Below, piece by piece: positions 1 through 7,293 of a DNA stretch of 64,000 nt. Position 1 is the stretch's first letter. The number at the start of each line of letters is the position of its first letter. The DNA is from JAEUJZ01 sp964460115 (GTDB lineage: Bacteria; Myxococcota_A; Polyangia; Palsa-1104; JAEUJZ01), in assembly GCA_964460115.1 (NCBI GenBank), contig CAYWPR010000032.1:1-64000 (forward strand), read 5' to 3'. The position numbers were made by a program, and so were the translations under genes. Below the pieces are notes generated by a model. That model worked only from the letters and a program-made list of their open reading frames with translations, searched no databases and was not told the DNA's origin.

Positions 1-543
1 AAGCGTTGTTCCGGTCTTCACCGGTCGCGTGGCGCTGGACGCGGAAAAATCGACGCTCTTACTCTGGGTCTTCAAATCCACCAGAGTCTGGGCGGCGAGA
101 CTGGCCGCCAGGGCGAGCGAAACTGTGATCAGCCGGATTCGGCCCTGATTCCTAGAAATGGCGCCACCGAGGCCGCGTACCGCGATTTTTTTGTGCTGCA
201 AGAGCGGGCTTTTCGTCGCGTCGGCACAGTGCTGCGCCGGTGGACCATGCTGCAGCAAAAAGCCTTGGCCATCACCAGTCCCGATGATCGCGCTTTGGTT
301 CGCGCCACGGCGATGGAGCGCCTCATCAATCGGCAATTGCGCGCCCTCGATGCGCAGGAGGCGCGCCTTGCCGATTATGTGCAGCATCCGCTGCCGAGCC
401 AAACCAAGCCGGAACAATCGCTGGGATTGCTGCTTGTCGATCTTGTCCTTTTGGCGCTGCTGATTTCCGCGCCGCTTTATATCTACATTCGCCGTCGCCG
501 CCGTCGCCAAGCTGAGACCAAAATCTCTGACGCTGCGAACTGA
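1..543 (+). CDS. C-terminal part of a membrane-anchored protein, cut by the window edge
   Basis: The reading frame is open from base 1 to the TGA at 541-543, so the 5' end lies outside the window. The visible 180 residues are mostly charged and helical, with a region rich in Ala, Arg, Gln and Leu. They are followed by one hydrophobic segment near the C-terminus (about LLLVDLVLLALLISAPLYIY) and then a run of six arginines. That layout is a single C-terminal transmembrane anchor with a positive cytoplasmic tail, which would put the bulk of the protein outside the cytoplasm. An ATG at 193 also exists, but the frame upstream stays open and reads on in similar composition, so an internal start is less likely. 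No family is recognised. It converges on the SPFH gene with a 13-base gap. Confidence 0.55.
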   Translation, partial: KRCSGLHRSRGAGRGKIDALTLGLQIHQSLGGETGRQGERNCDQPDSALIPRNGATEAAYRDFFVLQERAFRRVGTVLRRWTMLQQKALAITSPDDRALVRATAMERLINRQLRALDAQEARLADYVQHPLPSQTKPEQSLGLLLVDLVLLALLISAPLYIYIRRRRRRQAETKISDAAN

Positions 544-556
544 TGCCGGCATCTGG

Positions 557-2137
557 CTACACAGGCAGCTCGTTGCCATGGGGGTCGGTTGGGGCAGGTG
601 GGGGCGGCGTCGGTGCCGGTGTCGGTGCCGGGGGCGTCTGAATCAGCCGCGCCGGATCCAGACCAAAGCTTTTGGCAATGGCCAAAACCTCGGACATCGC
701 CGTGCCAATCATGGCCATTGGGCCGCCATCGCTGCCTTGACTGACTTGGGTATAATGAATGGTTCCGAAGTTCTGTTTGAAGGCCGCGGCAATTTGCGGC
801 AAGCCCTGGGTGACCAGATCCCGCAACACCCGGCCCTGACTTAGCAGTGCCTCGACTTCAGCCAGCGCCAACTGCCGCGCGGCGTCGGCTTCGGATTCCA
901 GCCGCTGTGTGGCAATGGCTTGGCGTTGCAGTTCGCTGTCGGTTTCGGACTTCTGCTTTTGCAAGCTAAGCTCCGCCTGCTGAACATAAGCTTTGCGGGC
1001 CATCTCTTGTTCGATTTTGCGCAGCTCGGCGCGATGCGCTTCTTCGTGCCACTGCGCTTCATTGGCCAATGCCGCCAATTCACTTTTGGCGGTGGCGCTG
1101 CGCCGCTGTTCTAGCGCCAAAAGCTGAGTCAGCTCTTGTTCCTGCATAAGTTCCTGGCGCCGCCGATCGATGGCCGCCGTGCTTTCCGCCTGACGCAGCG
1201 CGATGCCTTCTTCAACGCTTAGCCGCTTGCGGGCCAGCGCTTCTTTGCGCTCCAGATCGTCGGTTTGCGCGCGAGTTTTGGCATGATCGGCGCGCAGCGC
1301 TTCCGCCGCTTCCTTTTCCGCGGCTTCCGCTTCTGCTCGAGCTCGCAGAATGCGCGTCTCGCGCTGGGCCAGAATTGCTGCCTCGGAAGTTTGCCGTTCG
1401 GTGGCGGCTCGGCGCTCGGCGACAGAGCGATTGCGTTCTAGCTCGGCCATTTCGGCCTGCAGGGCAATTTCGGCGCGGTAGGGAACCTGCAAATTTTCAA
1501 AGACCTGCTTGCTCAGAATTTTGACATCCTGAATCTCAATCGTATCGATAACGACGCCCCATCCTTGATCCGTGGTGTCTTCTACACGTCCGCTTCCTGA
1601 AACCACCGGCGCGATTTCCTGCATCAAAAAAGCGGCGATGGCTTCTTTGCGATTGGTCATGCATTCCTTCAGCCCAAGATTGGCGATAAGCCGGCGCGAG
1701 GCGCCAATGAACATCTCGCGCAGCGTTGCCGCCAGCTTTTCTTTGGCGCTTTCGCCGTAGGTAAAATTGAGGACGCGAAAAGCAATTTCGGGCTGCGCAA
1801 TGCGATAGACGGCGATGCCGCTGACCGAAACTCCAACGTGTTCGTGCGTAATCTGATCCGCGACAAAATCGATTTGCTGCAGCGACGTAGGTACGATGGC
1901 AATGGAATTCCACGGCCATTTCCAAACGCGCATTCCTTGTCCAGAGCGGCGTAGATCGATTCCGCCGTTTTTGATCACCACCAAATACTCGCTGGGTTTG
2001 GCGGTAACAAAGCCCCAGGATTTTAATTTTTCGGGATCTTCGATCGGTTTTCCGGCGCGCCAGCCATTTTGGTAATGCGCGATTCGAGTATCGGAAGGCA
2101 CTGCAACCATGTCACTAGGAACGTTTAGTTTGGCCAT
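557..2137 (-). CDS. SPFH/Band-7 (flotillin-like) domain protein with long coiled coil
   Basis: A 526-residue protein of the SPFH/Band-7 superfamily, which forms membrane-associated oligomeric scaffolds. Residues about 45-215 show the SPFH core: a beta-rich N-part (EYLVVIKNGG), then VQID-type strands, a helical stretch with REMFIGASRRLIANLGL, and the typical 'WGVVIDTIEIQDVKI' strand. Residues about 220-440 are almost pure heptad-like Glu/Arg/Ala/Gln coiled coil, as in flotillins. The tail is a Pro/Ala/Thr-rich linker. Unlike many SPFH proteins there is no N-terminal transmembrane helix, so membrane contact would have to be peripheral or by acylation. It stands alone, with its promoter side facing the GNAT gene. 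The family assignment is confident; the cellular role is unknown. Confidence 0.85.
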   Translation of the reverse strand: MAKLNVPSDMVAVPSDTRIAHYQNGWRAGKPIEDPEKLKSWGFVTAKPSEYLVVIKNGGIDLRRSGQGMRVWKWPWNSIAIVPTSLQQIDFVADQITHEHVGVSVSGIAVYRIAQPEIAFRVLNFTYGESAKEKLAATLREMFIGASRRLIANLGLKECMTNRKEAIAAFLMQEIAPVVSGSGRVEDTTDQGWGVVIDTIEIQDVKILSKQVFENLQVPYRAEIALQAEMAELERNRSVAERRAATERQTSEAAILAQRETRILRARAEAEAAEKEAAEALRADHAKTRAQTDDLERKEALARKRLSVEEGIALRQAESTAAIDRRRQELMQEQELTQLLALEQRRSATAKSELAALANEAQWHEEAHRAELRKIEQEMARKAYVQQAELSLQKQKSETDSELQRQAIATQRLESEADAARQLALAEVEALLSQGRVLRDLVTQGLPQIAAAFKQNFGTIHYTQVSQGSDGGPMAMIGTAMSEVLAIAKSFGLDPARLIQTPPAPTPAPTPPPPAPTDPHGNELPV

Positions 2138-2342
2138 GATTCAGACTCCGTAACGATGCTTCGCAACGGAGTAAAGCAGGGACCGTACCAACCGCTTTGC
2201 GCAGTCAATTGGTTCAGAATTTAACACCATACGGCCGCGCGCTTGCTGCAGGCTCTGCCAAAATGGATCATCTGCACCGATTTGGAACAGGCGGTTTCAA
2301 ATCTTTATTGACAGCTCGCCGCTCGCGCGGACGATCGTCAAA

Positions 2343-2894
2343 ATGAGCCTGTTTCAGCCGTTTCCGATGCTTCAAACCGCCCGTTTGCGACTTGTGGCGC
2401 TTCGGTCAGAGGATGTCGAAGGCGTTTTCAAACTTCAATCCGATCCGCGAGTCGTGCGCTATTTCGGCCGCGCTCCCGACCGCACGCTGGCCGATAGTAT
2501 GCGGCGCATCGAGGAAATTGTTCGCGAGGTGGCGCAAGAAACAGCAATTCGTTGGGGCTTGCGTCTATCATCCAGCGATGAATTGATTGGTACAGCGGGA
2601 TTTTGGCGCTGGAATGAGCCGCACCATTTGGCAGAAATCGGATATGAGCTGTCTCCCGATCACTGGGGGCAGGGACTGATGCCCGAGGCCTTGCGCGCGA
2701 TTCTGCAATTTGGCTTTGCGCGCATGAAATTGCACCGCGTGGAAGCCAATCTGGATCCGAACAATCAAGCGTCCGCTCGCGTGCTAGAAAAGCTCGGCTT
2801 TGTTCGCGAGGGAGTGCTGCGCGAGAATTGGTTTTATGACGGCGTTTATACCCATACCGGAACGTATGGGCTGCTCGCGCGCGAGTTCATTTAA
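2343..2894 (+). CDS. GNAT N-acetyltransferase, RimJ/RimL type
   Basis: A 183-residue single-domain GNAT acetyltransferase, close to the usual size of the RimJ/RimL branch that acetylates protein N-termini or small amines using acetyl-CoA. It opens with the family's 'TARLRLVALRSEDVEGVF' beta-strand and helix. The acetyl-CoA pyrophosphate loop is in DHWGQGLMPEAL (about residues 111-122), followed by the helix-strand 'LHRVEANLDPNNQASARVLEKLGF', a hallmark of this group. It is monocistronic, transcribed away from the SPFH gene and converging on the phosphoesterase gene with a 14-base gap. The substrate cannot be read from sequence. Confidence 0.9.
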   Translation: MSLFQPFPMLQTARLRLVALRSEDVEGVFKLQSDPRVVRYFGRAPDRTLADSMRRIEEIVREVAQETAIRWGLRLSSSDELIGTAGFWRWNEPHHLAEIGYELSPDHWGQGLMPEALRAILQFGFARMKLHRVEANLDPNNQASARVLEKLGFVREGVLRENWFYDGVYTHTGTYGLLAREFI

Positions 2895-2908
2895 AGAATC
2901 GTCACGGC

Positions 2909-4357
2909 TTAAAGAATCGTTACCGCTCCCAGCGCCTGCGCGTGGTTTAAAAAGACGCGCAGCCTTTCTTCCGCGGGCCGCAGGTCAAGCTCTCGAGCCG
3001 GAATCGCGCCTGTCGCAACCAGTGCATCTAGCTCGGGCTGGCTGGATCCCACTTTCGCGGTATGGGCCAGGGCGGCTCGCAGGTTCACCGGAATTTTGGG
3101 CAGATCCGTTGGCGGTGGCGCGGGATTTTGAATGCGCGCCGGATCAATGCAGCTAGACAGATCCGCCGAGGCGTCCATGCGCAGCCCGAGACTGTCGATG
3201 CCAAAGCGCGTGCGCAGGGTTGCGGCAATCGAAGCATGATTTAGCGGCGTGTGATTGACAGCACCTGCTCGCACCTGCCCGCCGACAACGACCGTCGGAA
3301 CGCGAAAACCGAGCTGCCGAAAATCGACTCGATCGTCGGCAATACGCGGCGGCGACACGTGATCGTAAAAGCCACCGTTCTCGTCGTAGGTGATGCATAA
3401 AAGCGTGCGCGCCCATTGCGGACTTTGCGCAATCGCCGAAACTATCGTGTTCAAAAATGCCTGCCCCAGGTTGATGTCATGGCTCGGGTGATCATCGTTG
3501 AGGGAAAAATCGGGATCGATCATTGAAAAAGGCGGCAATAGGCCGTCTGCGGCATTGACAAAAAATTCGTCCAATTTGACCACCGGGCTTTTTCCGGCCA
3601 GGGCTTTGCCAAGGTAGCCGCCGCTGTAAAAAGCCAAGGCCCCGGCCCGGTAGTTTTTGCCCTCTAGATTTTTCGCCTGCAAACGCTCCCAAATCGTTGG
3701 GACACTGGCATCAAAAATCGGCGCATTTTCTTTTTTGCCAAACGAGCTTGCCGAGTGCAGGTAGAAGCGGTTTGGCCAGGTATTGGCCATAATCGAGGCA
3801 AAAAAGCGGTCGCAGATCGTGAAACGGTCGGCCAGCGGATATAAAGAGGGCAGGGCCGCGCGATTGTGATAGCCCATCACCTCGTTCTGATCTTTTCCGA
3901 CGTTGACGCGCACAAAGCCGTCATTTTTGCCGTCGTTCCATTGCGCATGGGCACCGCTCCAGTCGTGCGGCGGACTTTGCGGCTGGCGGTTTTGGGTCAA
4001 AAATACTTGCACCGGGTTGCCGTCGGCGTCCGGATTGCTTTCGTCTCCGCGCAGGCCGTCTACCTCATCGCGTGCGGCGTAGGCCGAATCCAGGCGCAGG
4101 GCGCCGAAGTAATGATCGAAGGAACGATTCTCCATCATTACGACGACAATGGCGTCGATGCCGGCCAGTAGCTCCGCCGGACTTTTGGCCGGTTGCGGCG
4201 CATCGCTTGGCCCCGCGGGCATCTCATCTGCCCCACAGCCTAGCGCCAGCGCCCCCACCCCGACCCCGATTCCCTGCAGCGCCTGTCGCCTTGAAATTGC
4301 TGACCCTGACGAGTCGTTCGAACCTTGGTTGCGCATGTGCTTTCTTACTACGGTCAT
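2909..4357 (-). CDS. Tat-exported phosphoesterase (acid phosphatase / phospholipase C superfamily)
   Basis: A 482-residue member of the PF04185 phosphoesterase family (AcpA/PLC-type). The N-terminus carries a twin-arginine signal (SRRQALQG followed by a hydrophobic stretch) that ends in LALGC, so it is probably a Tat-exported lipoprotein. The catalytic signature MMENRSFDHYFG is at about residues 73-84. Later family motifs are HDWSGAHAQWNDGKNDGF, the 'ADRFTICDRFF' region and TYDENGGFYDHVSPP near residue 325. It would hydrolyse phosphate mono- or diesters in the periplasm or at the surface, perhaps for phosphate scavenging. No pho-box was searched for. An alternative Met (base 4336) is closer to the Tat motif; neither start has a clear Shine-Dalgarno sequence. 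Phospholipase versus acid phosphatase cannot be separated here. Confidence 0.85.
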   Translation of the reverse strand: MTVVRKHMRNQGSNDSSGSAISRRQALQGIGVGVGALALGCGADEMPAGPSDAPQPAKSPAELLAGIDAIVVVMMENRSFDHYFGALRLDSAYAARDEVDGLRGDESNPDADGNPVQVFLTQNRQPQSPPHDWSGAHAQWNDGKNDGFVRVNVGKDQNEVMGYHNRAALPSLYPLADRFTICDRFFASIMANTWPNRFYLHSASSFGKKENAPIFDASVPTIWERLQAKNLEGKNYRAGALAFYSGGYLGKALAGKSPVVKLDEFFVNAADGLLPPFSMIDPDFSLNDDHPSHDINLGQAFLNTIVSAIAQSPQWARTLLCITYDENGGFYDHVSPPRIADDRVDFRQLGFRVPTVVVGGQVRAGAVNHTPLNHASIAATLRTRFGIDSLGLRMDASADLSSCIDPARIQNPAPPPTDLPKIPVNLRAALAHTAKVGSSQPELDALVATGAIPARELDLRPAEERLRVFLNHAQALGAVTIL

Positions 4358-4515
4358 AAACTGTCAGCGCAAAAATATTCGCCCTTGGGCCGAGAAATAA
4401 ACTTGTACAGAAAGCCACTTGTCCGCCGGGGCGTAAGCAGTTTGCATCGAGGTGCTGCCGGCCGGGCGGCGACAATTTTATAGGCCTAGCCGCAAGCAAG
4501 TTCTCGCCAAGACAC

Positions 4516-4545
4516 TTGCGTTATACGTCCAGAAAGTGGTATAGG
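4516..4545 (+). promoter_or_regulatory. Candidate sigma-70 promoter for the rimP-nusA-infB operon
   Basis: TTGCGT (4516-4521) and TATAGG (4540-4545) are separated by 18 bases, a plausible -35/-10 pair. Transcription would start near 4552, about 75 bases before rimP, and would pass through the stem-loop at 4574-4605. Assigned by eye only. Confidence 0.4.
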
Positions 4546-4573
4546 CGAAGGTACAAATTGGTAGGAAGCCACG

Positions 4574-4605
4574 AAAAGTGGGCCCTCCCGGACCCACTTT
4601 TTTTG
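4574..4605 (+). terminator. Intrinsic terminator-like hairpin in the rimP leader (possible attenuator)
   Basis: The arms AAAAGTGGG (4574-4582) and CCCACTTTT (4593-4601) are perfectly complementary around a 10-base loop that can extend with GCC/GG pairs. They are followed at once by a T run (7 Ts, then GTTTTC). The gene upstream runs the other way, so this hairpin cannot terminate it. It sits between the candidate promoter and rimP, where it would act as a leader attenuator. Confidence 0.7.
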
Positions 4606-4628
4606 TTTTCAGGGACCGAAAAATCTAG

Positions 4629-5249
4629 ATGGGAACACGCGCAGTCAACATGCAAGCACTCGATGCACTCATCCGCCCGGCGGTAGAAGGCCAGGGCTAT
4701 GAGCTTGTCGATCTGCAATGGGGCCGTCAGCTTGGCGGCACTGTGCTGCGCGTGACCATTGACCATCTGCCGCGGCTGACGCTGCTGCCGCAGGAACCGC
4801 TGCGCGTCTCGCACACGGATTGCGTGCAGGTATCGCGTGAAGTTTCGGCACTGCTTGATGTCAACGACATCCTGCCGGGCCATTACAGCTTGGAGGTCAG
4901 TTCCCCTGGGTTAGATCGTCCGCTGAAGCGCCAGGTGGATTTTGAGCGCTTTATCGGTCAGCACGCCAAGGTGCGCGTTGCGCCGAGCGCCAGCAAATCT
5001 AACCTGGGCCCGCAGCCGGAAGGCGCTGCGCCGCGCCGCAATTTCGTCGGGCGCATTGCCGCGGTCGAAAACGACCGGGTCCGCCTGGACGCTGAAGGCG
5101 TCGGAATGGTGGATTTGCATCTTGCAGAAATCGAGAAGGCAAACCTGATTTACGTCGATTCGCGCGAGGAACTCGCGGTTGGGGGCGCTTCGAAAACCCA
5201 CGCGAAAAACGTCCGGCGAAGGGGAGGCTCATCCGGCTTTGCCGGATGA
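4629..5249 (+). CDS. rimP: Ribosome maturation factor RimP
   Basis: RimP binds the immature 30S subunit and helps it mature. This copy has 206 residues, longer than the usual ~150. The N-terminal alpha/beta domain (LIRPAVEGQGYELVDLQW...LRVTIDH) and the central 'DCVQVSREVSALLDVNDILPGHYSLEVSSPGLDRPLKR' motif are clear. The C-terminal SH3-like barrel follows (FVGRIAAVENDRVRLDAEG). A family-atypical insertion, rich in Arg, Pro and Leu after TIDH, lengthens the N-domain, and the C-terminus adds a basic tail. It is the first gene of the rimP-nusA-rnpM-infB operon, the classic order. The stop codon lies within a stem-loop at 5228-5250. Confidence 0.93.
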   Translation: MGTRAVNMQALDALIRPAVEGQGYELVDLQWGRQLGGTVLRVTIDHLPRLTLLPQEPLRVSHTDCVQVSREVSALLDVNDILPGHYSLEVSSPGLDRPLKRQVDFERFIGQHAKVRVAPSASKSNLGPQPEGAAPRRNFVGRIAAVENDRVRLDAEGVGMVDLHLAEIEKANLIYVDSREELAVGGASKTHAKNVRRRGGSSGFAG

Positions 5250-5271
5250 GGGGGCACGGGATAGTGCCCCC
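5228..5271 (+). repeat. Two tandem stem-loops between rimP and nusA
   Basis: First hairpin: CTCATCCGGC (5228-5237), loop TTT, GCCGGATGAG (5241-5250), a perfect 10-bp stem covering the rimP stop codon. Second hairpin: GGGGCAC (5251-5257), 6-base loop, GTGCCCC (5264-5270), extendable by one pair. Neither is followed by a T run, so they look like RNA processing, stability or translation-coupling elements and not terminators. Confidence 0.65.
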
Positions 5272-5293
5272 CGGTTAGGAAAGAATGAGGTAG

Positions 5294-6970
5294 ATGATGC
5301 AACCGAACCTATCGATGGTGCTCGAGCAAGTGGGCAAAGACAAAGGGATCGACAAAAAGGTCCTTGTCCAAACCCTTGAGCAGGCCATCTTGACGGCCGC
5401 CAAGAAAGTGTTCGGCCTAGAACGTGAGCTGGAAGCGCAGTTCAACGAAGAATCCGGCCAGGTCGATTTGTTCCAGGTGTGCATCGTCACCGATCAGCCG
5501 GGGGTGCGCGGTCGCGACATTCCCAAACTCGACGCTGGACAGCATGGCTTGCGCGCCGATGTAGGCGATGAGCTGCTCTTTCAAATCTTTTACGCTGACA
5601 ACGATGTCGAGCGGGCCAGCGAGCAAGAGCAGAAATACGGCGACCTTTTGGATCTGCACGACACCGTCAAACGGTTTGGTCGCATTGCCGCGCAGACCGC
5701 CAAACAGGTCATCATTCAGCGCATCCGCGAAGCCGAGCGCGAAAATACTTTTAACGAATACAAAGACCGCAAAGGCGAGCTGATTACCGGTATCGTTCGC
5801 CGCTTCGAGCGCGGCAACATCATTGTGGACCTGGGCAAAACCGAAGCGATTTTGCCGGTGCGCGAGCAGGTTCCGCGCGAAAATTACCGCATCGGCGATC
5901 GCATTGTTGCCTACGTCGTCGATATCGAAAAAAACGCCCGCGGTCCGCAGATTGTGCTGTCGCGCGCACACAAGGGTCTGCTCGAAAAACTTTTCGAACA
6001 AGAAGTTACCGAGATTTACGAGAAGATCGTTCGCATCGAATCCTCCGCCCGTGAGGCCGGTTCGCGCAGCAAAATCGCCGTCAGTTCGCGCGATCGCGAC
6101 GTCGACCCGGTCGGTGCCTGCGTCGGCATCAAAGGCTCGCGGGTGCAGGCTGTGGTGCAGGAGCTACGCGGCGAAAAAATCGACATCGTGCCCTACAGCG
6201 ACGATCCCGCGCGCTTTGTCTGCAATGCCATTGCTCCAGCAGAGGTTTCGCGCGTCGTCATCGATTCCGAAAACCACACCATGGAGCTTATAGTCCCCGA
6301 CGAGAAGCTGAGTCTGGCCATTGGTAAAAAAGGTCAGAACGTTCGTCTGGCTTCGCAGCTTAGCGGTTGGCGCATCGACATACATGCCGAAAGCCGCGTC
6401 CGCGAATTGGAACAGATTGAGCGCCGCGTGCTTGCTGAGCTGCCCGGCTCTTCGGAAGAACTGTCGAGCACTCTGTTTCGGCTAGGCTGGCGTTCGGCAC
6501 AGGATGTAGCCGAGGCGCGCATCGAAGAACTAAAGGGCGTTCCCGGCGTCGGTGGTGAAGCTGGAGCGGTCCGCCTCAAGGACGCAGCGACCCAGTCTGT
6601 CAATGAAGAGCGCCGCAAGCGCGGCGAAGCCCCGCTCGTCGAACGGCCGCAGCAAGCATCAACGCCGGCACCGGCTGAGGCTCCGGTTCGCCATGTTGAG
6701 TCGCGGCCGCGTCTCGAACCGCGCCCCAGCCATCCCCCGGCGACTTCCGCACCGCGTCCGGCACCGGCTGTGGCGGCGGGAGCAATTTCCGGACTGGATA
6801 GCGAGGTTGCACAGCGCTTGCATGAAGCGGGATATACTTCGCTGCAAGCGATGGACGAAGAAGATGAAGAACGGTTGGCCGATGCCGCTGATTTGACCTT
6901 GGATGAAGCACGCGATCTCAAACGTCGCGTACATCGGTTGCTTGTGCAGGGGCAAGGACGCGGCCGTTAA
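5294..6970 (+). CDS. nusA: Transcription termination/antitermination factor NusA
   Basis: NusA binds RNA polymerase and modulates pausing, termination and antitermination. This protein has 558 residues, longer than the ~500 of E. coli. The N-terminal polymerase-binding domain (about 1-125) opens with LSMVLEQVGKDKGIDKKVLVQTLEQAILTAA. The S1 domain (about 135-205) includes ELITGIVRRFERGNIIVDLGKTEAILP. The two KH domains (about 225-345) include DPVGACVGIKGSRVQAVVQELRGEKIDIV and LAIGKKGQNVRLASQL. Helix-hairpin-helix repeats follow, then a Pro-rich spacer and a final acidic helical domain. The start is taken at the first of two adjacent ATGs, behind GAATGAGGTAG. It is preceded by two hairpins and followed by rnpM after 17 bases. 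Confidence 0.97.
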   Translation: MMQPNLSMVLEQVGKDKGIDKKVLVQTLEQAILTAAKKVFGLERELEAQFNEESGQVDLFQVCIVTDQPGVRGRDIPKLDAGQHGLRADVGDELLFQIFYADNDVERASEQEQKYGDLLDLHDTVKRFGRIAAQTAKQVIIQRIREAERENTFNEYKDRKGELITGIVRRFERGNIIVDLGKTEAILPVREQVPRENYRIGDRIVAYVVDIEKNARGPQIVLSRAHKGLLEKLFEQEVTEIYEKIVRIESSAREAGSRSKIAVSSRDRDVDPVGACVGIKGSRVQAVVQELRGEKIDIVPYSDDPARFVCNAIAPAEVSRVVIDSENHTMELIVPDEKLSLAIGKKGQNVRLASQLSGWRIDIHAESRVRELEQIERRVLAELPGSSEELSSTLFRLGWRSAQDVAEARIEELKGVPGVGGEAGAVRLKDAATQSVNEERRKRGEAPLVERPQQASTPAPAEAPVRHVESRPRLEPRPSHPPATSAPRPAPAVAAGAISGLDSEVAQRLHEAGYTSLQAMDEEDEERLADAADLTLDEARDLKRRVHRLLVQGQGRGR

Positions 6971-6987
6971 GCCTGGTACAGAAAAAG

Positions 6988-7293
6988 ATGATCCGACTCG
7001 AGCACAACCCTTTGGAACCTAAGCCCGCGCGGCATACGCCGCAGCGGACGTGTGCGGGCTGTCGCCGTATCGACGAGCAGCAGCGACTTCTGCGCACGGT
7101 TGCGGATCCAGCGGGGCGCCTTCAGGTGGATTGCGCAAAAAAGCGCGCTCCTGGACGCGGATGTTATGTACATCGCACGACGTCATGTATTAATGCGGCA
7201 GTGCGCGGTGGCTTTCAGCGTTCGCTGCGCCGTAGCCTTCGCCTGAACGACGACGAAATTCGGGCCGTGCTGGCCAAAAGAGACGATTCATGA
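6988..7293 (+). CDS. rnpM: YlxR/RnpM family RNA-binding protein
   Basis: A 101-residue protein of the YlxR (DUF448) family, found between nusA and infB in many bacteria. In Gram-positives it has been named RnpM because it modulates RNase P; older work treats it as an RNA-binding protein. The signature RTCAGCRR lies at about residues 20-27. GRGCYVHR at about residues 56-63 and a basic C-terminal helix match the family. The stop overlaps the infB start (ATGA at 7290-7293), which indicates translational coupling. The symbol follows the family; function in this lineage is inferred. Confidence 0.9.
   Translation: MIRLEHNPLEPKPARHTPQRTCAGCRRIDEQQRLLRTVADPAGRLQVDCAKKRAPGRGCYVHRTTSCINAAVRGGFQRSLRRSLRLNDDEIRAVLAKRDDS

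Noticed and set aside
2308..2336. TTGACA at 2308 as a promoter for the GNAT gene
   Set aside because: The -10 position (ACGATC at 17 bases) is poor and would leave only a few bases before the start codon.
4224..4499. Minus-strand frame overlapping the phosphoesterase start
   Set aside because: A shadow frame of the phosphoesterase N-terminus with random composition.
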